From the NCBI GenBank assembly GCA_002436065.1, contig DIXP01000059.1:1-64000 (forward strand): DNA of 64,000 nucleotides, given 5' to 3'. The notes under the pieces were generated by a model. That model was not told the DNA's origin and searched no databases. It saw only the letters and a list, made by a program, of their open reading frames with translations. Of this stretch, positions 17,701 through 25,637 are shown in pieces. Position numbers and translations under genes: made by a program. Within the stretch, counting starts at the first letter, position 1; each line of letters opens with the position of its first letter. The DNA is from Chloroflexi bacterium UBA6077. Lineage in GTDB: Bacteria; Chloroflexota; UBA6077.

Positions 17701-17769
17701 TTCGACACCCTCTTCGGCCACGTAGTCCGCCTGGCCAAGCGCGACGGCGCAACCGTCATCGAACCGTAG
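14701..17769 (+). CDS. sbcC: SbcC/Rad50-type ATPase
   Basis: The 1022-residue SMC-like protein has an N-terminal ATPase half (GENGAGKSTLLEALGFALFG) and two long Glu/Arg/Ala-rich coiled-coil arms. The C-terminal half carries the signature FKQLSGGEQMAAALAVRLAL and the Walker B AFLDEPTAHMD. At the apex, Cys517 and Cys524 sit in CPLLREPC instead of the usual CxxC zinc hook. It powers and tethers the SbcD nuclease. The ATG follows the sbcD stop with no gap. The stop codon itself lies in a GTAGGGC repeat hairpin. nurA follows. Confidence 0.92.
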   Translation: MRIAKIVLHNVKSYADTTTVELTSGINAICGENGAGKSTLLEALGFALFGYRPYKLDAFLREGEKSGSITVTVEDDDGCTFHIVRKLGSGSGHAVYDELQQRLAEGDADVRAWLLDFFRLEPGTDLAKLFEDTVGPPQGTLTAIFLESAGPRGKKFDRLLGIEDYPAAAQSLRAVGNIFRDQATEAERQAALLEGDARRLPEVETHQREVRDRVAELGIALAAQQREQATLVAERDRWDRAQQAVQRAEADFTTVEGRAAQAHQRLGEQATELAHAEEAALRVEASREGHSLYTEASNRLKGLNLRRQERDRLRQSAEMAGRAALKAEQELLSAEKRLAELDGDEAHAAELETLVPEQERREAALRQVEDRVRAHQEAARQLPTVEERLATARKRLREAEARLSEVDGARPLAAGLEGLRQRDLALREELTRLRQQGWTLQQTIEGLAEAEARLQKLSLQAEQLRSEAEGLRPVEAVAREAGARQERRDALHGQTETLRARHAEAERSRNQVGDGLCPLLREPCGNLRAGVSLAAHFETLAVGVAAELARSKGELAQAERALAEARSAEKVASRLPLLEERLRQMADERTRLEGEIARLEAVRVELAGTPSEQSRVQEELRRLEPALAEAEAARQVVAGEAGWRSQAEEAAQSAEREQQALVQLRALLEREAGAASDLAAAKTALAGLKDPRGQAAALRQRIVRTRPDLERLLERSRRDAAGAHAAEARATQALEPFALLEEEMAAATRLRDEHEAAYRDFLAHQAEAGRLAQRRNAHARAAGDLERARADLESARKSLEALRAGYQEAEHARVRLAVDELAGKLASSQRELELCLLEEERIIQEIELLRQRKAQMEAAQGEAAECRGLMEAVEAIRRALDAAGPEIARALLRRISARATGIYRDLLGQPAVSIEWGSDYEIRCRIRADEREFKQLSGGEQMAAALAVRLALLQTLSNLRLAFLDEPTAHMDALRRANLAAQIQNLRSFDQLVVISHDDSFDTLFGHVVRLAKRDGATVIEP

Positions 17770-17793
17770 GGCAGGGTCTTGTACCCTGCCGCC
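17766..17793. repeat. GTAGGGC hairpin repeat carrying the sbcC stop
   Basis: GTAGGGCAGGGT and ACCCTGCCGCCC form a short hairpin about CTTGT. The TAG in GTAGGG is the sbcC stop codon. It is related to 6717-6746 and 42810-42896. Confidence 0.6.
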
Positions 17794-17838
17794 CGTTGGC
17801 GTAGCACCGTCCAGGTCATCCTGGACAGGAGAAAGGTA

Positions 17839-19041
17839 ATGCTCTACCCAGACAAGGTTCTCAAAGCCCTGGAGGCCAGGCTGCCGGAGTTCCAGCAGTT
17901 CGAGGCCCGGCACGCCCGGGACATGGAGAGCTACGTCCAGGGGCTGGACCGCCTCGGCGAAATGGACCGGGCGGAGATCGAGGCCGCCGCCGAGGCCTGG
18001 ACCGACCCCTCGGGGCCCGGCGCCCTCCCCAGCGACGAGCACGCCTCCCCCCTGCTGGTGCGCTTCAACCAGCAATGGACCAACCACCAGGAGGCGCGGG
18101 AATGGGCCTTCCCCCAGATCCAGGGCATCACCACCCTGGCCGTGGACGGCAGCCAGATCCCCCCCTCCAAGGACTACTCCATCGGGCTGGCCGCCCTCCA
18201 GGTAGCCTGGTTCGAGAACCCCCATCGGGTAGACACGCGTGAGTACGTGAAGGACGCCCGCTTCGAGCTGCTCCCTCCGAAGATGCAGCGCGAGAGCGGG
18301 GAGGAGGGCACGCAGCTAACCCAGGAGGTGAACCTCCGGCGCTTCGAGGCCGAGGTGGGAGAGATCGTGACCCACATGCAGCAGTGGGGACAGCGGGAGC
18401 GGCCCCCCGTGGCCTTCTTTGACGGTAGCCTCGTCATCTCCTTCGCCGCCTCCCTGGCCGAGGAGATGCGACGCCGCTACGTGGGGGCCATCCTTCGGCT
18501 GCTCGCTGCATCCAAGCAGTACCGGGTGCCGGTGGTCGGCTTCGTGGACACCAGCCACGCCAAGGACCTCTGCAACCTGCTGGCCCACCTGGGGGGACTC
18601 CCCAAGCCCGACCGAATCAACGACGCACACCTGCTCCGAGGCCGCATGAACTGGGGCGACCGCACCCGCGCCTTCATATGCGCCCGCGACCACATCCTGC
18701 GCTACTACCGCTACAATGTGCGGGATGGCGGCGAGGACTTCAGCCGGGAGGTATCCTTCCTCTACCTTCAGACGACGGGCGAGGGCGTGCCCGCCCGCCT
18801 GGACATCCCAACTTGGGTGGTGCGCGAAGGACTGGTGGACTACGTGGCCGACGTGGTGCGCTGCGAGGTGATCGCCGGCACCGGCTACCCCTATTGCTTC
18901 GAAGCGGTCGATGCCGCCGCGGTGCTGAGCGTTCCAGACCGGGAGCTCTTCTACAGCCAGGTCCAGGCATTCTGCGAGCGTCACGGCATGACCCTCCGCC
19001 TCGCCCCCAAAGCCGCCAGCAAACGCCGCCGTCGCCTGTGA
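17839..19041 (+). CDS. nurA: NurA-domain 5'-3' nuclease
   Basis: The 400-residue protein contains the NurA motifs TLAVDGSQIPP (about residue 110) and VAFFDGSLVISF (about 195), whose aspartates bind Mn2+. C-terminal VGFVDTSHAKDL and DIPTWVV motifs are also present. NurA works with the HerA translocase to resect DNA ends; herA is encoded about 2 kb downstream. The ATG at 17839 follows AGGAGAAAGG and is preferred over an earlier in-frame start inside the repeat. It lies 69 bases after sbcC in the same direction. Confidence 0.88.
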   Translation: MLYPDKVLKALEARLPEFQQFEARHARDMESYVQGLDRLGEMDRAEIEAAAEAWTDPSGPGALPSDEHASPLLVRFNQQWTNHQEAREWAFPQIQGITTLAVDGSQIPPSKDYSIGLAALQVAWFENPHRVDTREYVKDARFELLPPKMQRESGEEGTQLTQEVNLRRFEAEVGEIVTHMQQWGQRERPPVAFFDGSLVISFAASLAEEMRRRYVGAILRLLAASKQYRVPVVGFVDTSHAKDLCNLLAHLGGLPKPDRINDAHLLRGRMNWGDRTRAFICARDHILRYYRYNVRDGGEDFSREVSFLYLQTTGEGVPARLDIPTWVVREGLVDYVADVVRCEVIAGTGYPYCFEAVDAAAVLSVPDRELFYSQVQAFCERHGMTLRLAPKAASKRRRRL

Positions 19042-19057
19042 GAGGCGACGTGGGAGC

Positions 19058-19417
19058 ATGGAGCCGAGATCAGATATGACGGTAGACGAGTTCATAGAGA
19101 CCAAGGTGTTGCCCGAGTACCGAGGCATCGTCGCGATGATACGGCAGCTTATGCATGAGGTGGCGCCAAACGCCGCTGAGGTGATAGCCTACGGCATCCC
19201 CGCCTACAAAGTGAATCGCATACTGGCGGTGATTAGCCCAACAAAGAAAGACATTACCCTTGCCTTTTCGCGAGGGGCAGAGTTTGAAGACAAATATGGA
19301 CTCCTTCAAGGCGTTGGCAAACTCTCGAAACATGTGAAGATCAAGAGTCTGGATACGGTAAACAAAGAGGCGCTCAGATACTACATAGAGCAAGCCTTGG
19401 AATTAGACGCAGAGTAA
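19058..19417 (+). CDS. DUF1801 (YdhG-like) domain protein
   Basis: The 119-residue protein matches the DUF1801/YdhG group: VDEFIETKVLPEYRGIVAMIRQLMHEVAPNAAEVIAYGIPAY, then KVNRILAVISPTKKDITLAFSRGAEFEDKYGLL with a late LDTVNKEALRYYIEQAL. No biochemical role is established for this family. It starts 16 bases after nurA, with an alternative Met at 19076. It has lower GC and different codon use from nurA and may be a later insertion into the locus. Confidence 0.8.
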   Translation: MEPRSDMTVDEFIETKVLPEYRGIVAMIRQLMHEVAPNAAEVIAYGIPAYKVNRILAVISPTKKDITLAFSRGAEFEDKYGLLQGVGKLSKHVKIKSLDTVNKEALRYYIEQALELDAE

Positions 19418-19782
19418 GCCATACTGCCCCGAGCACAAGCGCTTGAAGCGCGGGTCCAGCGCACCCAACGCGATCGGACCTCGGCACACGAAAACTGCAC
19501 CATAAGAGTAATCACTTGATAACGCCGCACTACCCGTCATTTCCGCTTCCGCGGGAATCCAGCCCGTCGCATCAATGGCGCATTATGGATTCCCGCCTCC
19601 GCGGGAATGACGCGGGAAGAGAGAAGCGATGTCCTCCCTGGCGGATCGGAGATATCTCAGTCTCCCCCTCCCCCACAGGGAGAGGGGGCCGGGGGGTGGG
19701 GTCCGCCTCCCAAAGGTTCTCTTTCCTCTCCCCTTCTCCCCATCCGAGGGGGAGAAGGGGCCGGGGGATGAGGGGGTGAAAG
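19418..19782. repeat. Repeat-filled gap: GGAATGACG-type and CCCTCTCCC-type palindromes
   Basis: Positions 19535-19615 hold inverted copies of a GATTCCCGC...GCGGGAATGAC repeat. Positions 19665-19777 hold the CCCTCTCCC/GGGAGAGGG family also found inside folP and at 46104. The end of this repeat (GAGGGGGTGAAAG) provides the Shine-Dalgarno region of the gene at 19783. No gene is seen. Confidence 0.7.
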
Positions 19783-20379
19783 ATGCTCTTAGGTAGAGTC
19801 GTCAAATCCAACAGCCACGCTGATTACGTGGTCCAACTCTTCGCGCCTGGCGAGGTGGCCGACCCACCCCATCCAGAGGACCACCTCTTCGGCCAGTTCG
19901 TCCGCATCGCCGTGGGGGACGGCCGGCACTCCCTCATCGGCGTCATCTACGACACCCTGCTGCTCAACCCCTCCTACGGCACCTTGGGCCCACGCCTTTC
20001 CGGCGACCCACAGCTTACCACCTTCGCCCCGGACTACCTGCCGGAGACGGCCACCGTGGTAGGGGTCGCTGTGGTGGGCTGGCAGCGAGAAGCCGACGGG
20101 GAAACCGCCTACCGGCAAGGGGTGCCCCCGATAGCCTCCCGCATCGGCGCCGAGATGGAGCCCCTGTCCGCCGAGCAGTTCCTGGCCTTCCACCAGTCCG
20201 ATTCCGGCCCCGCGGTCGCCTACCTCCCCCGCCTGGCGGCCATGGGCAACCCCGCCATGCCGGAACTGTTGAACGGCCTGCTCACCCGATTGATCGACGC
20301 CTTCCCCGACAGCGCCGGCACCCTGGCGGTGCTCCGCTCCAACCTTGATTGGAGTGCTAGACTTGTAAGACGAGGTTGA
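19783..20379 (+). CDS. Probable stand-alone HAS-barrel protein, partner of HerA
   Basis: The 198-residue protein begins LLGRVVKSNSHADYVVQLFA and continues with FGQFVRIAVGDGRHSLIGVIYDTLL. That pattern resembles the HAS-barrel found at the N-terminus of HerA-type ATPases (IGRVV..., vGd.V, iiGvVyd). The rest, with LPETATVVGVAVVGWQ and a helical C-terminal half, is unassigned. It lies between nurA and herA and is plausibly an accessory subunit. The HAS-barrel call is by pattern only and could be wrong. No membrane segment or signal peptide is seen. Confidence 0.5.
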   Translation: MLLGRVVKSNSHADYVVQLFAPGEVADPPHPEDHLFGQFVRIAVGDGRHSLIGVIYDTLLLNPSYGTLGPRLSGDPQLTTFAPDYLPETATVVGVAVVGWQREADGETAYRQGVPPIASRIGAEMEPLSAEQFLAFHQSDSGPAVAYLPRLAAMGNPAMPELLNGLLTRLIDAFPDSAGTLAVLRSNLDWSARLVRRG

Positions 20380-20434
20380 TGGTTGGCCAGTCCGGCTGAC
20401 GGTCAACTGTGACACAGCTCGAGGCAGAGGACTG

Positions 20435-21112
20435 ATGGCTCCAGACGACTCCGCGGAAATCGAAACGGTGCTGAAAGTAGGCGACCTGGTCAAGCTGCGC
20501 ATCGACGTAGGCCAGAGTCGGCGCGCCTATGATGGATGGGTAGCCGGCCTCGGGGAAGGGCGGGTCACCGTCAACGTGCCCGAGGCCAGCCCGCTGCTGC
20601 TGATCGGCCCCAGCGACTTCAGAGTCGTGATGCGGAAGGAGACGGACTACGCCCTCTACCGCATCGAAGCATTGGCTAGGCCTAGGGTCGGTACTCGAGC
20701 CCCTCAGCTAGACCTGATGCCCCAGGGCGAGATCCAGCGGGTGCAACGGCGCTGGAACGTACGGTTGAAAGTCCTGATCGACCTGCGGGAAACCGTCCTG
20801 ATCGAGGGCGAGCAGGAGAAGCCGTTCAAGTCGACGATCCTGGACCTCAGCGCCGGGGGAGTGCTGATTCACACCCGTGAGCCGCTCCTGGTCGGTGCGA
20901 CCGTGGGGCTGGACTTTGCCCTGCCGGGCTCCCCGGATCCGCTGGAGACCCGCGCCAAGGTGGTTTGGGTGGACAAGATCGGCTCGGAGGGCTGGGAGTA
21001 TTTCCGCGCCGGGGCAACCTTCGTGAGGCTCGGCAAACAGCAGGAGAACGCGATCATCCGCTTCGCCTTCCAGGAGCAGCTGCGAAGGCGAAGGATGGAG
21101 CGTCTCCGATGA
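20435..21112 (+). CDS. PilZ-domain cyclic di-GMP receptor, YcgR-like
   Basis: The 225-residue protein has a YcgR-like N-terminal barrel (residues about 10-95) and a C-terminal PilZ domain. Both cyclic di-GMP binding motifs are intact: RVQRRWNVR (RxxxR type) and DLSAGGV (DxSxxG). Its stop overlaps the herA start in ATGA, implying translational coupling. PilZ proteins usually control motility or polysaccharide; coupling to a DNA translocase is unusual. A GGDEF enzyme is encoded about 9 kb upstream. Confidence 0.88.
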   Translation: MAPDDSAEIETVLKVGDLVKLRIDVGQSRRAYDGWVAGLGEGRVTVNVPEASPLLLIGPSDFRVVMRKETDYALYRIEALARPRVGTRAPQLDLMPQGEIQRVQRRWNVRLKVLIDLRETVLIEGEQEKPFKSTILDLSAGGVLIHTREPLLVGATVGLDFALPGSPDPLETRAKVVWVDKIGSEGWEYFRAGATFVRLGKQQENAIIRFAFQEQLRRRRMERLR

Positions 21113-22902
21113 CCTCAAACTCACCGCGTCCAGTGGAGGGGAGCATGGTAACGCAGCCTATCGGGACTGCCAAGGGCCCAGGGGAGAAGCCGCAGGAGTA
21201 CACATTCCTCACCCCCGACCGAGACAACGCCGTGAAGGTGGGGGAGTTCGTCTTCTACTCCACCCGCGTGGACGGCGCGGAGCGGCAGGTGATCGGACGG
21301 GTGGTCCAGCGCCGCCCGGCCAGACTCTACCCGGACGAGTTCTCCTCCAACCCCCTGGTCCCCCCCGCCTCGGTGGCCTCTGCACTGGGCTACACCTCCG
21401 CCGACGCTGAGCTGTTCGAGGTCACCGTCAGCCTGCTCGGCTACTTCGACGAGCCGTTAAGGAGCTTCGTCAACCCTCGCATCCCCCCGCGCCAGGGCTG
21501 GCCCATCTACCTGGTCCCGGATGAGGCGCTCACCCGAGTGCTCAACCCCCGCACCCTGGGATCGGCCGGCTCCGCGCACGTGGGCTACCTGCTCTCGCGG
21601 CCGGGCCGCCGCGTCCCCGTCGTGCTCTCCGCCAAGGAGCTAGTCGCCACCCACATGGCGATCATCGCCTCCACCGGCGCCGGCAAGAGCTACCTCGCGG
21701 GCGTGGTGATCGAGGAGCTGATGAAGCCCGGCAACCGGGCCTGTCTGCTGATCGTCGACCCCCACGGGGAGTACCACACCCTGGATGCCATGGCCGGTAT
21801 CCCCGACTTCGCCGGCCCCGACGGCTACAAGCCCGAGGTGAAGATAATCACCCCCGACCAGGTGTACGTGAAGGCGGCCAGCCTCACCCTGGGCGACCTG
21901 CGCTACCTCCTCTCGGACATGGGCGAGCGGATGGACTACATCCTCTCCACCGCCCACCGCCGCGTCACCCAGGAGTCCCAGCAGCTCCACGGCACCCCCG
22001 AGCACTGGACAATCGACGACCTCAAGAACGCCGTGCGGGCCTTCTCTGACGAGAAGGAGGCCGAGGGAGCCGACTTCTCATCCAGCGTCCACGGCGTCCT
22101 GTGGCGGCTGGACCGCCTCGCGGAGTCCAGCATCTTCAAGGACTACGACCACATCCCCCTGGGCGAGCTGTTCAAGCCCGGCCAGTGCACCGTGCTCCAG
22201 TTGAACGAGATCGACCCACGCGAGCAGCAGGTGATCGTCAGCGTCCTGCTGCGCCGCCTCTACCGCGCCCGCATGGAAACGGTCCGCGGTAAGGCGACGG
22301 TGGGCGTCGAGCACTACCTCCCCTACCCCGCCTTCGTCCTGATCGAGGAGGCCCACCACTTCGCCCCCGGCGGCGAGGGGATCGATCGAGTCGTCTCTGC
22401 CCGCCAACTCAAGACCGTGCTCTCCGAGGGGCGCAAGTTCGGCATCGGCGTCGGGCTGATCAGCCAGCGCCCGGGCAAGCTGGACCAGGACGTCCTCAGC
22501 CAGTGCATGACCCAGTTCATCCTGCGGATCGTGAACCCCATCGACCAGAACACCGTGGCCTCGGCCGTGGAGTCGGCCTCCAAGGACATCCTCGACGAGC
22601 TTCCCGCCCTCTCCCGAGGCCAGGCCGTCGTCGGTGGCCCCGCCCTGAACGCCCCTGCCCTGATCCAGGTGCGCCCCCGTCTCACCCCCCACGGCGGCGA
22701 GAGCATCGACGGCCCCAAAGTGTGGGTGGACTACTTCGCCCCCGAGCAGCAGGAGGCGCGGAAGCAGGAGCAGGCATACTACGTCCCCGACCGTGGCACC
22801 CCTACCAAGTTCCGCACCGTCCCCGGCTGGATCAAGCCTCGCTCCTACGACCAGATCTTCGGCGACCCACCCCCCAAAGGCAACGGAGAGCAGGGCGACT
22901 GA
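21109..22902 (+). CDS. herA: HerA-family DNA translocase (DUF87 ATPase)
   Basis: The 597-residue protein has an N-terminal barrel (KVGEFVFYSTRVDGAERQVIGRVVQ), a RecA-like FtsK/HerA motor with Walker A ASTGAGKSYLAGVVIEEL, Walker B AFVLIEEAHHFAPG, and the HerA segment SQRPGKLDQDVLSQCMTQFI. HerA forms a hexamer that drives NurA-dependent end resection. The ATG at 21109 overlaps the PilZ stop. A second Met at 21145 (MVTQPIG) is possible. Length is normal for HerA. Confidence 0.9.
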   Translation: MTSNSPRPVEGSMVTQPIGTAKGPGEKPQEYTFLTPDRDNAVKVGEFVFYSTRVDGAERQVIGRVVQRRPARLYPDEFSSNPLVPPASVASALGYTSADAELFEVTVSLLGYFDEPLRSFVNPRIPPRQGWPIYLVPDEALTRVLNPRTLGSAGSAHVGYLLSRPGRRVPVVLSAKELVATHMAIIASTGAGKSYLAGVVIEELMKPGNRACLLIVDPHGEYHTLDAMAGIPDFAGPDGYKPEVKIITPDQVYVKAASLTLGDLRYLLSDMGERMDYILSTAHRRVTQESQQLHGTPEHWTIDDLKNAVRAFSDEKEAEGADFSSSVHGVLWRLDRLAESSIFKDYDHIPLGELFKPGQCTVLQLNEIDPREQQVIVSVLLRRLYRARMETVRGKATVGVEHYLPYPAFVLIEEAHHFAPGGEGIDRVVSARQLKTVLSEGRKFGIGVGLISQRPGKLDQDVLSQCMTQFILRIVNPIDQNTVASAVESASKDILDELPALSRGQAVVGGPALNAPALIQVRPRLTPHGGESIDGPKVWVDYFAPEQQEARKQEQAYYVPDRGTPTKFRTVPGWIKPRSYDQIFGDPPPKGNGEQGD

Positions 22903-23004
22903 GGACAATGGCATAGCAATCGGTCTGGGTGATAAGGCGGCATGCCGTAAATACGCCTTTACGATATGCCGGCATCGTGCTATTCTGCTCCCAGGAGGTG
23001 CGCC

Positions 23005-23265
23005 ATGGCCGATGAGCAGAAACCGATCAAGCTGACTGTTCAGATCCACGATAGGGCGCTCTACCGCGCGGTCCGACACCTAGCGGTTGAGCAGGAGAGA
23101 TCCCTAAGGGAGATCGTCGTTGAGGCGCTGCAAGCGTGGGTCCAGCGGCAGGAGGAGATGGAGGACCTGCGGGCGATCCACGAGACACAGGGTGAGGAGA
23201 GCTATCCCTGGGACCAGGTGAAGCGAGAACTCCGCACCAACCATGAGGGCGAGCAGGTTGCCTGA
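23005..23265 (+). CDS. RelB/RHH-type antitoxin
   Basis: The 86-residue protein starts at ATG 23005, preceded by CAGGAGG. The N-terminal part (PIKLTVQIHDRALYRAVRHLA, then SLREIVVEALQAWV) has a ribbon-helix-helix pattern. The charged C-terminal tail would wrap the toxin. It overlaps the start of the RelE-like gene by 23 bases, typical of co-translated toxin-antitoxin pairs. It is inferred to be an autorepressor. Confidence 0.75.
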   Translation: MADEQKPIKLTVQIHDRALYRAVRHLAVEQERSLREIVVEALQAWVQRQEEMEDLRAIHETQGEESYPWDQVKRELRTNHEGEQVA

Positions 23266-23536
23266 ATACAGGTTGGAGCTGCGACGCTCCGCCCGGAAAG
23301 AGATCCTGGCTCTCCAAACGAAGATCGCTGGCCAGGTGGAACGGACGTTGGACCGGCTGCTGGCATCCTACCGAGAGGGAGGGCGACCGCAGGACGTGAG
23401 GCCCCTGGTAGGACTCGCCAACAGCTACCGGATCGACTGCGGAGAATACCGCATACTGTTCGAGGTGGACGAAGGCGAGGGAATCATCCTCGTCTTCCGA
23501 GTCCGCCACCGTCGCGACGTTTACCGCAACCTTTGA
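23243..23536 (+). CDS. RelE/ParE-superfamily toxin
   Basis: The 97-residue protein shows the RelE pattern: YRLELRRSARKEILAL, the helical segment, then RPLVGLANSYRIDCGEYRILFEVDEGEGIILVFRVRHRRDVYRNL. RelE toxins cleave mRNA on the ribosome; ParE relatives target gyrase. The RVRHRRDVYR ending fits RelE better. It overlaps the antitoxin gene and marks the left side of the defence island. Confidence 0.85.
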   Translation: MRASRLPEYRLELRRSARKEILALQTKIAGQVERTLDRLLASYREGGRPQDVRPLVGLANSYRIDCGEYRILFEVDEGEGIILVFRVRHRRDVYRNL

Positions 23537-23790
23537 TCCCCCACCCTCCCACTCCGCCCTCTTCTTCGCCACCACCCTGCAGCCGTCGTCCCCGTCCAAC
23601 ACGTTCTCCAGATGCCGGCACTCGCACTCGGGATCGAACGTGGCATACTTCGCCTAGTTCACGTGGCAGTACAACCTCCCCAGCGACTCCGCCCCCTTCT
23701 CAATCCAATACTTCGCAAGAGGGCACACCTTCATCTCCCTGCCGCTCCTCACGATCGTCAGCGTACCCTGCTTCCGCGACCAAGAGTCTA
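23537..23790 (-). pseudogene. 3' fragment of an ATC-hydrolase-like (DUF6125-type) gene
   Basis: On the minus strand, in a different frame from the helicase gene that overlaps it, the sequence reads DSWSRKQGTLTIVRSGREMK, VCPLAKYWIEKGAESLGRLY, CHVN, a TAG stop (23654-23656), then AKYATFDPECECRH and NVLDGDDGCR. The Cys-Pro, LGxLYC and GDDGC pattern resembles the C-terminal part of L-2-amino-thiazoline-4-carboxylic acid hydrolase-like proteins. The N-terminal part is absent, replaced by the UvrD-like gene. This suggests that the defence operon landed in or deleted into this gene. The family call is by pattern. Confidence 0.5.
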
Positions 23791-25637
23791 ACCTGACACA
23801 GCTTATGGTCTATAACACGTTCTAATGATGCCGATGCTTCAGGATCGGCCACCCCGACTCTGAGAATCCGGATCCCCAGACTGCTGAGTTCACTTTCCTG
23901 CTCTTGTGTGAGCGTTGGGATAGACAGAAAGAGCCTATCCCGAGCGCGGCTCATCGCCACGTACGTTATCCGCTTCTCCTCCTGGGCTGATTCAGATCTT
24001 CGTATGGTCGGCTTAAGAAGATGATCCAACACCTCCTGGTTGGCAATCGAAACAAGAACATTATCGAACTCTGACCCCTTCGCCTGATGTATCGTCCGGG
24101 TATCTCGAACGTCATCTCCAACCGGGACGGCACCGGCTAGCGTCTGGTACTTCGTGCTCGATGCGAAAAGATGGAACTTCTTCCCCTTCGACACGCCTGT
24201 CAAAGAGAGCCCCGCTATAATCCCTGACAACTCTTCCGAAATCGTCTCGTAGACGTCCAGAACTGAACCCGCACGAAACTGGTCGTACCTGTCGAAGAAG
24301 ATTCCGAGTATGGCTGCAGCAACAGCACGCAAGTCCAACTCCTCCGGGACACCACTGTATCGAAGCGGCGCCCGGATTTGGCTGCCCCTCGTGCTTATTC
24401 CACGAGTCACGAGTTTTGCCGCGTCCCCATATCTTTTGAGCCGGGCCAACTGTCCTGCAGCAACAAGGTGCTCAAAGAACACATAGCGTTCGTAGTCGAT
24501 TTCGATCAGTTCCTTCCATGGGTCCTCTGGTGCGGTGGCACTGTCGTTCAGGAGTGCTCCGACATCCGCATTCCTTCTCGCAAGCACCACGAGCCGAGAG
24601 CCCGCAGGAAGTGTGCTCCTGGCCAACACTACCGCGCTCTTGATAGGTCCAACGACGGCCCTGACCGCATCCCCTTCATGCTGTCTGAGACCAGTCTGCT
24701 CCATGCGGTCAGACCTCGTATGGTTCAGAACCCGGATGATTCTGGCTGTGCTTCTGCGGTTGCCCTGTATCTCGTAGTCAACCAAATCCGGGAGCCCTGA
24801 CAAGTTTACAAAGTCCGTGTATCGCGCCCCCTGAAATCTGTAGATCGATTGTTCCGGATCGCCGATGACTCCCACTGTAGATCCTGCCACGCCCAGCCAC
24901 TTGACCACCTGCGTCTGGACTGGGTTAGTGTCCTGGAACTCATCTATGAGCAAGTAGGGGAACTTCGCACTGAGGAAGCCACGGAGGTTTGGATGCTCAT
25001 CCAGGATCCGGAATGCGAAGTACAGGACATCGTCGTGGTCGATGATGCCATCGCGCCAGTAGATGGGCTTGTAGGAGTCCAGCTTGGTGGTAGGGAGATA
25101 CCTCGGTGCCTTGATCCGTTTGAAGGGCTTCAGTGACCACTTGCCTGTCAGATCGTCAAGCTGCCAGGAGAGCGACTGGAGATACTTGAAGGTGTCAGAC
25201 AGGCCATTATGCACGAGCGGGTACACGAGTCTTGCGTCGCCATTTGACTCCAGCCACAGCTTGACCTTCCCTCTGGTTGGTCTGTGTTCGTCGTGACCAT
25301 CAACCGACGCATAATCCACCAAGGGCAGGCCATCCGCGTCCCGAAGCAGATGAAGGAATGGTTTGACCACGTTCCTGTATAGGAAGCTGTGAATCGTGGA
25401 AACCTCGACGACATAGGCCGAGGGACCCAATTCCTTGAGTATCTCCTCTACGGCGACATTGGTGTATGAGATGCACGCGATCCGCGAAGTGGGCGTGACC
25501 CTATCGGAGCGGTGAAGGATGTTGCGGATGTGCCGAACAAGCCAGTAGGTTTTGCCAGCACCAGGGCCAGCCCGAACCCGAAAATGGTGGTCTACGTCGT
25601 CAAGGTCAGAATCGGACGAGAGGACCTCGGGGCTCAT
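23700..25637 (-). CDS. UvrD-like helicase of a Gabija-like defence pair (GajB-like)
   Basis: The 645-residue superfamily 1 helicase shows HFRVRAGPGAGKTYWLVRHI (motif I), CISYTNVAVEEI (Ia), LLIDEFQDTNPVQTQVV (II), VIGDPEQSIYRFQGA (III), IHQAKGSEFDNVLVSIA (V) and ITYVAMSRARDRLFLS (VI). Its ATG overlaps the stop of the upstream OLD-family nuclease gene by the ATGA arrangement. In Gabija the helicase partner is thought to sense DNA ends released during phage replication and relieve inhibition of the nuclease. At 645 residues it is longer than typical GajB. Its last 30 or so codons read through the remnant of another gene and may be a chance tail. Confidence 0.85.
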   Translation of the reverse strand: MSPEVLSSDSDLDDVDHHFRVRAGPGAGKTYWLVRHIRNILHRSDRVTPTSRIACISYTNVAVEEILKELGPSAYVVEVSTIHSFLYRNVVKPFLHLLRDADGLPLVDYASVDGHDEHRPTRGKVKLWLESNGDARLVYPLVHNGLSDTFKYLQSLSWQLDDLTGKWSLKPFKRIKAPRYLPTTKLDSYKPIYWRDGIIDHDDVLYFAFRILDEHPNLRGFLSAKFPYLLIDEFQDTNPVQTQVVKWLGVAGSTVGVIGDPEQSIYRFQGARYTDFVNLSGLPDLVDYEIQGNRRSTARIIRVLNHTRSDRMEQTGLRQHEGDAVRAVVGPIKSAVVLARSTLPAGSRLVVLARRNADVGALLNDSATAPEDPWKELIEIDYERYVFFEHLVAAGQLARLKRYGDAAKLVTRGISTRGSQIRAPLRYSGVPEELDLRAVAAAILGIFFDRYDQFRAGSVLDVYETISEELSGIIAGLSLTGVSKGKKFHLFASSTKYQTLAGAVPVGDDVRDTRTIHQAKGSEFDNVLVSIANQEVLDHLLKPTIRRSESAQEEKRITYVAMSRARDRLFLSIPTLTQEQESELSSLGIRILRVGVADPEASASLERVIDHKLCQVRLLVAEAGYADDREERQGDEGVPSCEVLD

